Below are positions 31,827-41,071 of a DNA stretch of 64,000 bases, piece by piece. The translations under genes and the position numbers were made by a program. Source of the stretch: DASYTH01 sp045806965 (lineage in GTDB: Bacteria > Actinomycetota > Actinomycetes > Mycobacteriales > Pseudonocardiaceae); NCBI GenBank assembly GCA_045806965.1, contig JBJMIG010000017.1, positions 11,365 to 75,364 on the forward strand, read 5' to 3'. Position 1 is the first letter of the stretch. Each line of letters begins with the position of its first letter. Below the pieces are notes generated by a model, which saw only the letters and a list, made by a program, of their open reading frames with translations, made no database searches and had not been told where the DNA came from.

Positions 31827-33493
31827 CCCAGCGGCTTCCGGCTCGGATCCTCGTTCGTCGCGACTTCCGTACTGGCCGCGGTAGCCGGGTCGATGCCCGC
31901 GTGCTCGGCGGCCCGCGCCCGGGCCAGCGCCACGGTCTCGTCGACCGGGTCCGGCCGCAGTAGTGAGCCGGCCACGGGTTCACCGGCCGAGCCGAGCTTG
32001 TTCATCTTCTTCGGCACCGGAGCACCCTGGTACTCGAGCGCGAGCGGGTGCCCGTGCCCGTCCACCGCACCGAGCGGCTGGTGGATCTCGATGAACTCAC
32101 CGTGCGGCAGGCGCTTGATGATGCCGGTCTCCACCCCGTGCTCGAGCACCGCCCGGTCCGAACGTTGCAGGCCGAGGCAGAGCCGGTAGGTGATGTAGTA
32201 CGCGATCGGCGGCAGGATCAGCAGCCCGATCCGGCCCATCCAGATGGTGGCGTTCAGCGAGATGCGGAACTTGTCGGCCAGCACGTCGTTGGCCGCGGAC
32301 AGCAGCGTGACCATGAAGAACGTAATGGCCATGACGCCGAGGCTGGTGCGCACCGGCACGTCACGCGGCCGCTGCAACAAGTTGTGGTGCGCGGTGTCCT
32401 TGCTGAACCTGCGCTCGATCCACGGATAGACCAGGGCGATCGGCACCAGCAGCGGCAGACCCATCATGAATGGGAAGAACGGCGCCGGGATGGTGTAGTT
32501 GCCGAGGTAGACCTCCCATGGCGGCCACAGCCGGATCAACCCGTCGGTCCAACCCATGTACCAGTCGGGCACGGTGCCCGCGGAGATGTGCGCCGGACTG
32601 AACGGTCCGAAGTTCCAGATCGGGTTGATCTGGAACAGCCCGCCGAGCAACGCGGTCACCCCGATCACCACGGCGGTGAAGCCACCCGCCTTCAGGGCGA
32701 ACACCGGCATGATGCGCACCCCGACCACGTTGGTCTCCTTGCGCCGGACGCCGGGGAACTGAGTGTGCTTCTGGTACCAGACCAGGCCGACGTGCACGCC
32801 GATCAGGGCGAGCAGGATTCCCGGGATGAGCAGGATGTGCGTGGTGTAGAGCCGCGGGATGATCTCGGTGCCCGGGAACTCGCTGCCGAACAGCAGCCAG
32901 TGGGTCCAGGTGCCGATGACCGGGATCGACAGGATCAGCCCGGACATGATCCGCAGCCCGGCACCGGAGAGCAGGTCGTCCGGCAGCGAGTAGCCGGCGA
33001 ACCCCTCGGTGGCGCCAAGCGCGAACAACACCACGCCGATCACCCAGTTGACCTCACGCGGCCGCCGGAACGCGCCGGTGAAGAACGTCCGGAACATGTG
33101 CACCACGATCGCGGCCATGAACAGCAGCGCCGACCAATGGTGCACCTGCCGGACGAACAGGCCGCCGCGCACGTCGAAGGAGATGAACAGGGTGGACTCG
33201 TAGGCCCTGGTCATCTCGAGGCCGCGCAGGTTCTGGAAACTGCCGTTGTAGGTGACCTCGGTCATCGACGGGTCGAAGAACAGCGCCAGGTAGGTACCGG
33301 AGAGCAGCAACACGATGAAGCTGTACATGGCGATCTCGCCGAGCAGGAACGACCAGTGCGTCGGGAAGACCTTGTTGAGCTGCCGGCGAAGACCGCCCGC
33401 GGGGTGGTACCGGTCGTCCGCCCACTTCGCCGCGCCGCCCACGAGCCGCCCGGCCGGGTTCGTCGGTTTGGTGGGCGTGGTGAGTCCACTCAT
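31823..33493 (-). CDS. qcrB: Cytochrome bcc complex cytochrome b subunit
   Basis: 556 residues from ATG 33493, overlapping the qcrA stop as ATGA. The subunit holds haems bL and bH and the menaquinol sites in the membrane. There are about eight transmembrane helices, histidines in H-H-W-S-A-L-L-F and H-M-F-R-T-F-F-T-G-A-F-R-R-P-R-E, and the quinol-site P-P-W-E-V-Y variant of PEWY. A cytoplasmic C-terminal extension of about 130 residues is typical of actinobacterial QcrB. Confidence 0.96.
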   Translation of the reverse strand: MSGLTTPTKPTNPAGRLVGGAAKWADDRYHPAGGLRRQLNKVFPTHWSFLLGEIAMYSFIVLLLSGTYLALFFDPSMTEVTYNGSFQNLRGLEMTRAYESTLFISFDVRGGLFVRQVHHWSALLFMAAIVVHMFRTFFTGAFRRPREVNWVIGVVLFALGATEGFAGYSLPDDLLSGAGLRIMSGLILSIPVIGTWTHWLLFGSEFPGTEIIPRLYTTHILLIPGILLALIGVHVGLVWYQKHTQFPGVRRKETNVVGVRIMPVFALKAGGFTAVVIGVTALLGGLFQINPIWNFGPFSPAHISAGTVPDWYMGWTDGLIRLWPPWEVYLGNYTIPAPFFPFMMGLPLLVPIALVYPWIERRFSKDTAHHNLLQRPRDVPVRTSLGVMAITFFMVTLLSAANDVLADKFRISLNATIWMGRIGLLILPPIAYYITYRLCLGLQRSDRAVLEHGVETGIIKRLPHGEFIEIHQPLGAVDGHGHPLALEYQGAPVPKKMNKLGSAGEPVAGSLLRPDPVDETVALARARAAEHAGIDPATAASTEVATNEDPSRKPLG

Positions 33494-34626
33494 GACTTGC
33501 GCTCCCAGAATGCCGGTCCCACCGGTTCTATGAAATCACTTCTCGCATAGAAGAAGCCAGTCTGCGGGTCGACTTCGATCGGCAACTGAGCGAGCTTGCG
33601 GGGGGCCGGACCGAAGATGGGCTTGGCGTACTCGAGCGCGTCGAACTGCGACTGGTGGCACGGGCAGAGGATGCGGTTGGTCCGCTGCTCGAACAGCGAG
33701 GTCGGACACCCGAGGTGACTACAGATCTTGGTGTAGGCGTAGTAGTCGCCGTAGTTGAAGTCTTCCTGGTCCTTGTGCTTGATCACCCGGTTGGCGTCCG
33801 CAGGACGCAGCCGGATCAGCATGACCGGGTTGTCCGGGCGGTGCAGGGCCGCGACCAGGGCGAGATGGTCGTCGCGCTCGGACTCGCGGAACGGGAACAC
33901 CGTCTCCATCGCGCCCGCGTCCAGGTCGTCCGGGCGGACCAGGGAGACCTCCTCCGGGTCGCCGGTGTCGCGGCGCAGGAAGATCTTCTGGTCGTCGCCG
34001 GGCTTGTTCATCCAGCCGGTGTGCCACAGCCCGTCCGGCCCGGTGGACTGGGCGTGCGGGTTGCGCAGGAAGGCGCCGAGCGCGAAAACGCCGACACCGG
34101 CGCCGAGCACGCCGAGGCTGGCGCCCGCCGAGCGCTTGATCAGCGAGCGGCGGGCGATGGTGCTGCGGTTTCCCGCGTCGGCCAGGTTGGCCAGGATGGT
34201 CGCCTTGTCCAGGGCGGACGATCCACCGTCGTGGCGATCCTGCACCGCGAGCTCGTGCGGGATGAACTTCCTGGTGTACAGGAGCACACCGACGCCGACG
34301 CCGAGAATGGCCAGGCCGAGGGTCAGCCCGAGCATCGGGGTGTACCAGTAGTAGGCCTGGAACCCAGTGTCCCTGGGGGCTTCGTACGCCGACGGCCAGA
34401 ACAGGAACACGCCGAGGAAGGCGAGCCCGGCCACCGCGGCCACGCCGAACCAGAAGGCGACCTGGCGTTCCGCGCGCTTCTCCGCCCTCGTTCCCTTGAC
34501 CGGCCACGGGTCGGGGTACTCGATCAGCTCGACGCCGTCCAGCTTGCCGCCGAGCTCGACCAGCTGGTCCCGGTTCAGCTCGGCCAGCTCGGCCTCGCTC
34601 GGCAGCTCGGGCTTGTCCGTGGTCAC
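33490..34626 (-). CDS. qcrA: Cytochrome bcc complex Rieske iron-sulfur subunit
   Basis: 378 residues from GTG 34626, overlapping the qcrC stop as GTGA. Three transmembrane helices near residues 55-200, as in actinobacterial QcrA, precede the Rieske domain. The 2Fe-2S ligands are in C-S-H-L-G-C (near 303) and C-P-C-H-Q-S-Q-F (near 321). It takes electrons from menaquinol and passes them to the QcrC haems. Confidence 0.95.
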   Translation of the reverse strand: MTTDKPELPSEAELAELNRDQLVELGGKLDGVELIEYPDPWPVKGTRAEKRAERQVAFWFGVAAVAGLAFLGVFLFWPSAYEAPRDTGFQAYYWYTPMLGLTLGLAILGVGVGVLLYTRKFIPHELAVQDRHDGGSSALDKATILANLADAGNRSTIARRSLIKRSAGASLGVLGAGVGVFALGAFLRNPHAQSTGPDGLWHTGWMNKPGDDQKIFLRRDTGDPEEVSLVRPDDLDAGAMETVFPFRESERDDHLALVAALHRPDNPVMLIRLRPADANRVIKHKDQEDFNYGDYYAYTKICSHLGCPTSLFEQRTNRILCPCHQSQFDALEYAKPIFGPAPRKLAQLPIEVDPQTGFFYARSDFIEPVGPAFWERKS

Positions 34627-35447
34627 GTCTTGGCTCCAATCCACAACGTGATGCCGAGCAGGGCGGCCATCCCCACGATGAACGCGATCAGCCCCTCGGA
34701 CTGCGGTCCGAGCCCACCGATCGGGTTGCCGCCCGGGTTGTTGTTCCCGTTGGTCACCGACTTGACGTAGGCGATGATGTCCTTCTTCTCCTCGGGGGAC
34801 AGCTGCCGCTCGGAGAACCTCGGCATGCTCTGCGGCCCGGAGAGCATCGCGGCGTACATCACCTCCGGCGTCGTCCCGTCGAGGGAGGGCGCGTACTTGC
34901 CGGAGGACAGCGCGCCGCCGCGGCCGGTGAAGTTGTGGCACGAGGCGCAGTTGAGCCGGAACAACTCGCCGCCGCGGGCCGGGTTGTCACCGACCAGCTG
35001 TTCGGCGTGCTGATCGGGCAGGGCCGGCCCGCCGCCGTGGGACTGGACGAACGCCATCAGATCCTTGATCTGCTCGACGGTCAATACCGGCGGCTTCTCC
35101 TCGATCTGCGCGCCCTGCTGGACCGCCGGCATCCGGCCGGTCGAGGTCTGGAAGTACACCGCGGCCTCGCCGATGCCGATCAGGCTGGGGCCGCGGCCCA
35201 CCACGCCCTCCAGGTTCGGCCCGTGGCAGGTGATGCAGGTGGTGTTGTAGGTCTGCTCGCCCGCGCGCACCGAACCCGGCTCCTGCTGGGCGTGCGCGGT
35301 CTGCGGAGCCGGAACCATCAGGCTGTACAGCGCGCCCGTCCCGACCAGCGCGAACGCCAGCGCCAGTAGGCCGGCCATCCGGCGGTGCAGCTTCGAACGG
35401 CTCCGTAGCCTCTTGCTGATCATCTGTGCGGCAACCCTCATGGTCAC
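34623..35447 (-). CDS. qcrC: Cytochrome bcc complex dihaem cytochrome c subunit
   Basis: 274 residues from GTG 35447, chosen because it overlaps the ctaE stop (GTGA); ATG 35441 and ATG 35423 are alternatives. There is a hydrophobic N-terminal anchor, two haem-binding motifs C-I-T-C-H and C-A-S-C-H about 95 residues apart, and a C-terminal transmembrane helix. Two haems let it pass electrons straight to the aa3 oxidase without a soluble cytochrome c, as in the actinobacterial supercomplex. Confidence 0.94.
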   Translation of the reverse strand: MTMRVAAQMISKRLRSRSKLHRRMAGLLALAFALVGTGALYSLMVPAPQTAHAQQEPGSVRAGEQTYNTTCITCHGPNLEGVVGRGPSLIGIGEAAVYFQTSTGRMPAVQQGAQIEEKPPVLTVEQIKDLMAFVQSHGGGPALPDQHAEQLVGDNPARGGELFRLNCASCHNFTGRGGALSSGKYAPSLDGTTPEVMYAAMLSGPQSMPRFSERQLSPEEKKDIIAYVKSVTNGNNNPGGNPIGGLGPQSEGLIAFIVGMAALLGITLWIGAKT

Positions 35448-36046
35448 GGGATGAAGTAGATGACGGTGAACAGGCCGATCCACACGACGTCCACGAAGTG
35501 CCAGTAGTACGAGACCACGATGGCCGACGTGGCCTGGGCGGGCGTGAACTTGCTCAGCCGGGTGCGGATCAGCAGGAAGACGAACGCCACCAGCCCGCCG
35601 GTCACGTGCAGCCCATGGAACCCGGTGGTCAGGAAGAAGACCGTGCCGTAGGCCGAGGACGGGATCGTGGTGCCCTCGGCGATCAGGCTGCGGTACTCGT
35701 TGGCCTGGCCGAGCACGAAGATCGTGCCCATCACCAGGGTCAACAGGTACCACCTGCGCAGCCCGAACACGTCACCCTTCTCCGCCGCGAATACACCCAT
35801 CTGACAGGTGAAGGACGAGGCGACCAGGACGATCGTGACAATCAGCGCATAGGGCTTGTTCAGCTCGGTCGGCTCCGGCGGCCAGTGGCCGGTCGCGTTC
35901 TGCGCCTTCACCGTGAAGAACATGGCGAACAGACCCGCGAAGAACATCAGCTCGCTGGACAACCAGATGATCGTGCCGACGCTGACCATGTTCGGCCGGT
36001 TCAGCGAGTGCACGCGCTGGCTGATGGAGGGTGCTGCGGAGGTCAC
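35444..36046 (-). CDS. ctaE: Cytochrome c oxidase subunit III
   Basis: 200 residues from GTG 36046. Five transmembrane helices; family motifs include F-F-L-T-T-G-F-H-G-L-H-V and Y-Y-W-H-F-V-D-V-V-W near the C-terminus. It is the first gene of a coupled set ctaE-qcrC-qcrA-qcrB, with every junction overlapping by 4 bases, so oxidase and bcc subunits are made together. Confidence 0.95.
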   Translation of the reverse strand: MTSAAPSISQRVHSLNRPNMVSVGTIIWLSSELMFFAGLFAMFFTVKAQNATGHWPPEPTELNKPYALIVTIVLVASSFTCQMGVFAAEKGDVFGLRRWYLLTLVMGTIFVLGQANEYRSLIAEGTTIPSSAYGTVFFLTTGFHGLHVTGGLVAFVFLLIRTRLSKFTPAQATSAIVVSYYWHFVDVVWIGLFTVIYFIP

Positions 36047-36164
36047 GCGGGCATTATGTCGTGCCGGCAGGCCACCCGCCTGTTCGGGTCCACGGCGCGT
36101 CGCGCCGGCTTCTCGATAGCATTCGAAGCCTCCAACCTGCTCGATTGCCGAAGGGCGCGCATCG

Positions 36165-36575
36165 ATGACCACGAAGCCGCTGAAGATCGTCGTGTACAGC
36201 CACCGACCGGAGATCAGAGAGGCGATCGTCACAGCCGTCGGCCGCCGGCCCGCGGCGGACATCGGCCGGGTGGACTACGTCGAGCTCGGCAGCGTCGCCG
36301 AGGTGCTGATGACGATGGACGAGGGCGGGACCGACCTCGCGATCCTGGACGGCGAGGCGCAGCCGACCGGCGGGATCGGCCTGTGCCGGCAACTGAAGAA
36401 CGAGATCGACGACTGCCCGCCGATCGTGATCGCGGTGCGCCGCAAGGACGATCGCTGGCTGGCCACCTGGTCCCAGGCGGACGCGGTGATCATCTACCCA
36501 CTGGATCCGCTGGCCGCCGCCGAAACCGTCGCCGACGTGCTGCGCGCCAAGCGGCTGCCCGTGCTGCGCGGCTGA
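36165..36575 (+). CDS. Receiver-like (pseudo-response-regulator) protein
   Basis: 136 residues from ATG 36165 with GAAGGG upstream. The alternating strand/helix pattern resembles a CheY-like receiver, with A-I-L-D-G-E at the phosphoacceptor position. The acidic pair expected after strand 1 is replaced (V-V-Y-S-H-R-P-E) and the conserved lysine is unclear, so phosphorylation by a normal kinase is doubtful. There is no DNA-binding domain. It lies 4 bp upstream of trpD, implying one transcript. Confidence 0.72.
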   Translation: MTTKPLKIVVYSHRPEIREAIVTAVGRRPAADIGRVDYVELGSVAEVLMTMDEGGTDLAILDGEAQPTGGIGLCRQLKNEIDDCPPIVIAVRRKDDRWLATWSQADAVIIYPLDPLAAAETVADVLRAKRLPVLRG

Positions 36576-36579
36576 CGCC

Positions 36580-37626
36580 ATGGCGGTCGAGAACCGGTCG
36601 TGGCCGGCCCTGCTCAACCAGGTCGTCACCGGGCAGGACCTCGCGCACGGCGACACCGCGTGGGCGATGAACGAGATCATGTCCGGAGCCGCCACCTCCG
36701 CGCAGATCGGCGCGTTCGTGGTCGCGTTGCGGGCCAAGGGCGAAACCACCGCCGAGGTTGCCGGGTTCGCCGAGGCGATGCTGGCGCACGCGGTGCGGGT
36801 CACGCTCGACGGCGCCGCCGCCGACGTGGTCGGCACCGGCGGAGACCGGTCCGGCACGGTCAACATCTCCACGATGAGCGCCCTGGTCACCGCGGCCGCC
36901 GGGGTGCCGGTGGTCAAGCACGGCAACCGGGCGGCCTCCTCGCAGTGCGGCTCGGCCGATGTACTCGAGGCGCTCGGCGTGGCGATCGAACTGGCCCCGG
37001 ACGCCGTCCGCGGCTGCGTCGAGGAATTAGGCATCGGCTTCTGTTTCGCCAGGGCGTTTCACCCGGCGATGCGGCACGTCGGGCCGACCAGGAGCGAGAT
37101 CGGCATCCCGACCGTGTTCAACGTGCTGGGCCCACTGACCAACCCGGCCCAGCCGGCGGCCGGACTGGTGGGATGCGCCGACGAGCGGCTGGCCCCGATC
37201 GTGGCCGCGGTGCTCGCCGGGCGCGGGTTCAGCATGCTGGTGGTGCGCGGCGACGACGGGCTCGACGAGATCACCACCACGACGACCACGACCGCGCTGG
37301 TGGTCTCCGGCGGCTCGGTGCGACCGGACAAGATCGACCCGGCCAGGCTGGGTATCGCGCCGTCCACTGTGGACGACCTGATCGGCGGGGACGCGGCGGC
37401 CAACGCGGCCGCCGTGCACCGGGTTCTTTCCGGTGTGCCCGGCCCGATGCGGGACATCGTGCTGCTGAACGCGGCGGCGGCCATCGCGGCCTTCCGCGGC
37501 CTTTCCGACGACCTGCACGCGGATCTCGGCGCGGCACTCCCGGCGGCCGTGCAGGCGGTCGACTCGGGCGCGGCGGCCCGCCTCCTGGACCGCTGGGTGG
37601 CCAGGTCGGTCGAGCTCGCCGGATAG
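36580..37626 (+). CDS. trpD: Anthranilate phosphoribosyltransferase
   Basis: 348 residues from ATG 36580. Transfers phosphoribose to anthranilate in tryptophan synthesis. Motifs are G-T-G-G-D (PRPP binding), N-I-S-T, K-H-G-N-R-A-A-S-S, and the D-E magnesium pair in G-L-D-E. No other trp genes are nearby, as in mycobacteria, where trpD also sits beside the oxidase genes. Confidence 0.96.
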   Translation: MAVENRSWPALLNQVVTGQDLAHGDTAWAMNEIMSGAATSAQIGAFVVALRAKGETTAEVAGFAEAMLAHAVRVTLDGAAADVVGTGGDRSGTVNISTMSALVTAAAGVPVVKHGNRAASSQCGSADVLEALGVAIELAPDAVRGCVEELGIGFCFARAFHPAMRHVGPTRSEIGIPTVFNVLGPLTNPAQPAAGLVGCADERLAPIVAAVLAGRGFSMLVVRGDDGLDEITTTTTTTALVVSGGSVRPDKIDPARLGIAPSTVDDLIGGDAAANAAAVHRVLSGVPGPMRDIVLLNAAAAIAAFRGLSDDLHADLGAALPAAVQAVDSGAAARLLDRWVARSVELAG

Positions 37627-37637
37627 CGCGGCGCTAT
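37623..37637. terminator. Short palindrome over two convergent stop codons
   Basis: ATAGCGC (37623-37629) and GCGCTAT (37631-37637) form a perfect inverted repeat spanning the ends of trpD and ctaF. The 1-base spacing limits hairpin loop formation, so a terminator role is uncertain. Confidence 0.3.
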
Positions 37638-38035
37638 TCGGTGCTGTTGGGCCGGGTGTGGTACTCGAAGACCAGTCCGCCGACGGTCATCAGGAGCAGC
37701 GCAACGCCGATCACCAGCAGCCAGACCTGCCAGAACGCCAGCGCCAGTGCGGTGACCCCGGCCGCGCCGGCCACCCCGACCGGCCAGTAGCTACCTGGGC
37801 TGAAGAAGCCGAGCTCGCCGGCGCCGTCGCTGATCTCCGCGTCCGGGTTGTCCTCGGCGCGCTGCTCCGTGCGCCGGGCCACGAAGTGGAAGTACGAGCC
37901 GATGATCAGCGAAAGGCCGCCGGTGAGGATCAGCGCGACCAGACCGACCGGCTCCCGCGCCCACGCGCCGTAGACCACCGCGGAGACCAGGAAGAACGCC
38001 GTGGTGATGTCGAAGAGCCGGGCCTCGACCTTCAT
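37634..38035 (-). CDS. ctaF: Cytochrome c oxidase subunit IV (actinobacterial)
   Basis: 133 residues from ATG 38035. Four transmembrane helices arranged as two hairpins with a hydrophilic loop (E-D-N-P-D-A-E-I-S-D-G-A-G-E) between them and F-S-P-G-S-Y-W-P, the actinobacterial subunit IV signature. It is 31 bp downstream of ctaC in the same operon. Confidence 0.93.
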   Translation of the reverse strand: MKVEARLFDITTAFFLVSAVVYGAWAREPVGLVALILTGGLSLIIGSYFHFVARRTEQRAEDNPDAEISDGAGELGFFSPGSYWPVGVAGAAGVTALALAFWQVWLLVIGVALLLMTVGGLVFEYHTRPNSTE

Positions 38036-38066
38036 GCTGCCTGCACCCTTTCCGCTGCCGGACCGC

Positions 38067-38987
38067 TCACCGGGAGGCGTTGCGCTTGGTGTCGAACGGG
38101 GTTGTCGTGGTGGCCAGCGGCGAGCAGAGCTGGCCGCAGCTCGGGTCGGTGCGCTGCAACTCGCCGAGCGCCTCGGCCGTGGAGTACGGCCTGCCGGTCT
38201 GCGGATTCTGCCGCTCGCGCAACGACATGTACCGGTCGAACCGGCCCGGGTTGAGCGCCCGCACCTCGAAGTTCATCGCCGAGTGGTAGATGCCGCACAG
38301 TTCCGCGCACCGCCCGACGAAAGAACCCTCGCGGTCGATGCTGTTCTGGAACACGCCGTCCTGGTTGTTCTTCTCGGGGAACGGAAACACGTCCCGCTTG
38401 AAGTTGAACTCCGGCACGAAGAACGAGTGGATAACGTCCTTGGACCGCAGGTTGTACTGGATGGTCTTGCCGGTGGGCAGCACGAGCACCGGGATCTCCG
38501 CCGACGTGCCCAGCGTGATCACCGGCTGGCCGTCGGGCGCGTTGTGGTCCTGGTAGGCGAACTGCCAGTTCCACTGGAACGCGGTCACGTCGACGGAGAC
38601 GTCGACATGGTCCTTGTCCGCCTTGGCCAGCACGTAGTTCTGCGTGGTGACGGTGAAGTAGAACAGCACCACGACCATGATCGCCGGGATGCCGGTGTAG
38701 AAGAACTCGAGGAAGTGGTTGTACTGGAACTGCCTCGGCAACTTGTCGCCACGCTTGCGGTGCGCGATCACCGGCCAGAGGATCAGCGACCAGGTGATCA
38801 CCCCGACGGACAGGGCGGCGACCGTCGCCCACGTCCAGAACGTGGACATCCGCTCTGCCTGTGGAGTGACCGCCTCCGGCCAGCCGAACCTGAGCACCTC
38901 GGCGCCGGAGCAACCCGTCGCGGTGAGGGCGACCAACCCGACGAGGCCACCCACTCTGGCTAGGCGCGGAATGCGCACCTTGGGCAC
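38067..38987 (-). CDS. ctaC: Cytochrome c oxidase subunit II
   Basis: 306 residues from GTG 38987. A lipobox L-T-A-T-G-C precedes two transmembrane helices and a periplasmic cupredoxin domain. CuA ligands are visible in H-S-F-F-V-P-E-F and C-A-E-L-C-G-I-Y-H-S-A-M (C-x3-C-x3-H-x2-M). An actinobacterial insertion lies between strands. The enzyme takes electrons from QcrC. It is divergent from asnB over 142 bp. Confidence 0.95.
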   Translation of the reverse strand: MPKVRIPRLARVGGLVGLVALTATGCSGAEVLRFGWPEAVTPQAERMSTFWTWATVAALSVGVITWSLILWPVIAHRKRGDKLPRQFQYNHFLEFFYTGIPAIMVVVLFYFTVTTQNYVLAKADKDHVDVSVDVTAFQWNWQFAYQDHNAPDGQPVITLGTSAEIPVLVLPTGKTIQYNLRSKDVIHSFFVPEFNFKRDVFPFPEKNNQDGVFQNSIDREGSFVGRCAELCGIYHSAMNFEVRALNPGRFDRYMSLRERQNPQTGRPYSTAEALGELQRTDPSCGQLCSPLATTTTPFDTKRNASR

Positions 38988-39129
38988 GACTGCTCCTCCT
39001 CAGGTCCCGAGTTGATCCAGTCGGGAGCCTAACGGAGCGGGGCCCGGCACACCGACCAGGGGCACGCCGACGCGGGCCGGCATACTGGGTGAAACCGGTG
39101 TGTCCTTCGACGAGAGGTACGACGACAGC

Positions 39130-41058
39130 GTGTGCGGTCTGCTTGGGTTGGTGTGTCCCTCTGAGCTCGACGCCGTTTCCGCCCGGCCCGCGGTCGGGGC
39201 GGCGGCCCGCTGCCAGCGGCACCGGGGCCCGGACGAGACCGGCACCTGGGCCGGCGGCGAGACGGTGTTCGGCTTCAACCGGCTGTCCATCATCGACCTC
39301 GAGCTGTCCCACCAGCCGCTGATCTGGGGGCCGCCGGAGTCGCCGGAGCGCTACGCGATCCTGCACAACGGGGAGATCTACAACTACCTCGAGCTGCGCA
39401 AGGAGCTCGCCGACCTGCACATGGCCCAGTTCCACACGGATGGGGACGCCGAGGCCATCGTGGCGGCGTACCACTACCTCGGCGCGTCCGCGGTCGGCCG
39501 GCTGCGCGGCATGTTCGCGTTCCTGATCTGGGACAGCGAGCGCGGCGAGCTGTTCGGCGCGCGTGACCCGTTCGGCATCAAGCCGATGTTCTACGCGAGC
39601 GGCCCCGGCGGAGTGGCGTTCTCCAGCGAGAAGAAGTCCCTGCTCGAGCTGGCGCCGATGCTGGGTGTCGGCACCGAGTTGGACCGCACCGCGCTGCAGC
39701 ACTACCTGGTGTTGCAGTACGTGCCGGAGCCCGAGTCGTTGCACACGCTCATCCGGCGGGTCGAGTCGGGCACCTGCTTCACCGTCTCCCCCGGCGAGCA
39801 GCCGGTGTTCAAGCGGTACTTCAAGCCGCTGTTCGACCCGCGGCCGGTGCGCGACGCCGCCGAGGCCGAGCGGCTCTACGACGACATCGCCGACATCCTG
39901 CGCGACTCGGTGGCCAAGCACATGCGGGCGGATGTCACGGTGGGCTCCTTCCTCTCCGGCGGCATCGACTCGACCGCGATCGCCGCGCTGGCCAGGGAGC
40001 ACAACCCGAAGCTGATCACGTTCACCACCGGGTTCGAGCGGGAGGGCTACTCCGAGGTCGACGTGGCCGCCGAGTCGGCCGCCGCGCTCGGCGTGCGGCA
40101 CGTGGTGCGCACGGTGAACGCCGAGGAGATGATGGCGGCGCTGCCGCTGATCGTCTGGTACCTGGACGACCCGGTGGCCGACCCGGCGCTGGTGCCGCTC
40201 TGGTTCATCGCCCGCGAGGCGCGCAAGCACGTCAAGGTGGTGCTCTCCGGCGAGGGCGCGGACGAGCTGTTCGGCGGCTACACGATCTACCGCGAGCCGC
40301 TGTCGCTGCGTCCCTTCGAGCGGGTGCCCGGGGCGTTGCGCAAGGCCATGGGCAAGGTGTCCACCCGGATTCCGGAGGGCACCAGGGGCAAGGACCTGCT
40401 CCGCCGCGGCGCGCTGACCCTCGAGGAGCGCTACTACGGCAACGCCCGGATCTTCCGGGACGATCAGCTGCGGTCGGTGCTGAACACGTTCGATGCCGGC
40501 GTCGGACACGCCGACGTGACCGCCGGGCCGTACCGGGACTCGGCGAACTGGGATCCGGTGACCCGGATGCAGCACGTCGACCTGTTCACCTGGCTGCGCG
40601 GCGACATTCTGGTCAAGGCCGACAAGATGACCATGGCCAACTCGCTCGAGCTGCGGGTGCCGTTCCTCGACCCGGAGGTGTTCAAGGTCGCCGCGCGGAT
40701 CCCGCTCGATCAGAAGATCACCAAGGAGACCACGAAGTACGCGCTGCGCCAGGCGTTACGCGAGATCGTCCCCGGCCATGTGGTCAACCGGCGCAAGCTC
40801 GGCTTCCCGGTGCCGATCCGGCTCTGGCTGCGCGACGAGATGTACGACTGGGCCCGCGACATCGTGACCAAGTCGCAGACCGACGCCGAGCTGGACCGCG
40901 ACGCGGTGCTTCGCCTGCTCGACGAGCACAAGGCCGGCGCGCTCGACCACAGCCGCCGGATCTGGGCGCTGCTCGTGTTCATGCTCTGGCACGGCATCTT
41001 CGTCGAGGGCAGCATCAAGCCGGAGATTCCCGCGCCGCACTATCCGGTGAAGCTCTGA
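39130..41058 (+). CDS. asnB: Glutamine-hydrolysing asparagine synthase family protein
   Basis: 642 residues. The start is set at GTG 39130 because class II amidotransferases need cysteine as residue 2 (G-T-G then C-G-L-L-G); in-frame ATG 39100 would bury it. Residues 2-220 are the glutaminase domain (R-G-P-D-E, N-G-E-I-Y-N-Y), and residues 250-620 are the synthetase domain with the ATP motif S-G-G-I-D-S near 277. In mycobacteria this gene also neighbours ctaC and affects cell-wall amidation as well as asparagine supply. Confidence 0.93.
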   Translation: MCGLLGLVCPSELDAVSARPAVGAAARCQRHRGPDETGTWAGGETVFGFNRLSIIDLELSHQPLIWGPPESPERYAILHNGEIYNYLELRKELADLHMAQFHTDGDAEAIVAAYHYLGASAVGRLRGMFAFLIWDSERGELFGARDPFGIKPMFYASGPGGVAFSSEKKSLLELAPMLGVGTELDRTALQHYLVLQYVPEPESLHTLIRRVESGTCFTVSPGEQPVFKRYFKPLFDPRPVRDAAEAERLYDDIADILRDSVAKHMRADVTVGSFLSGGIDSTAIAALAREHNPKLITFTTGFEREGYSEVDVAAESAAALGVRHVVRTVNAEEMMAALPLIVWYLDDPVADPALVPLWFIAREARKHVKVVLSGEGADELFGGYTIYREPLSLRPFERVPGALRKAMGKVSTRIPEGTRGKDLLRRGALTLEERYYGNARIFRDDQLRSVLNTFDAGVGHADVTAGPYRDSANWDPVTRMQHVDLFTWLRGDILVKADKMTMANSLELRVPFLDPEVFKVAARIPLDQKITKETTKYALRQALREIVPGHVVNRRKLGFPVPIRLWLRDEMYDWARDIVTKSQTDAELDRDAVLRLLDEHKAGALDHSRRIWALLVFMLWHGIFVEGSIKPEIPAPHYPVKL

Positions 41059-41071
41059 CCGAGCGGCCCGG

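Noticed and set aside
39100..39129. ATG 39100 as the asnB start
   Set aside because: It would place ten residues before the cysteine that must be at the mature N-terminus of class II amidotransferases.
38032..40575. An 847-codon minus-strand frame across ctaC and asnB
   Set aside because: It is the mirror of strongly conserved genes in high-GC sequence and has Arg/Val/Leu/Gly/His-rich composition typical of shadow frames.
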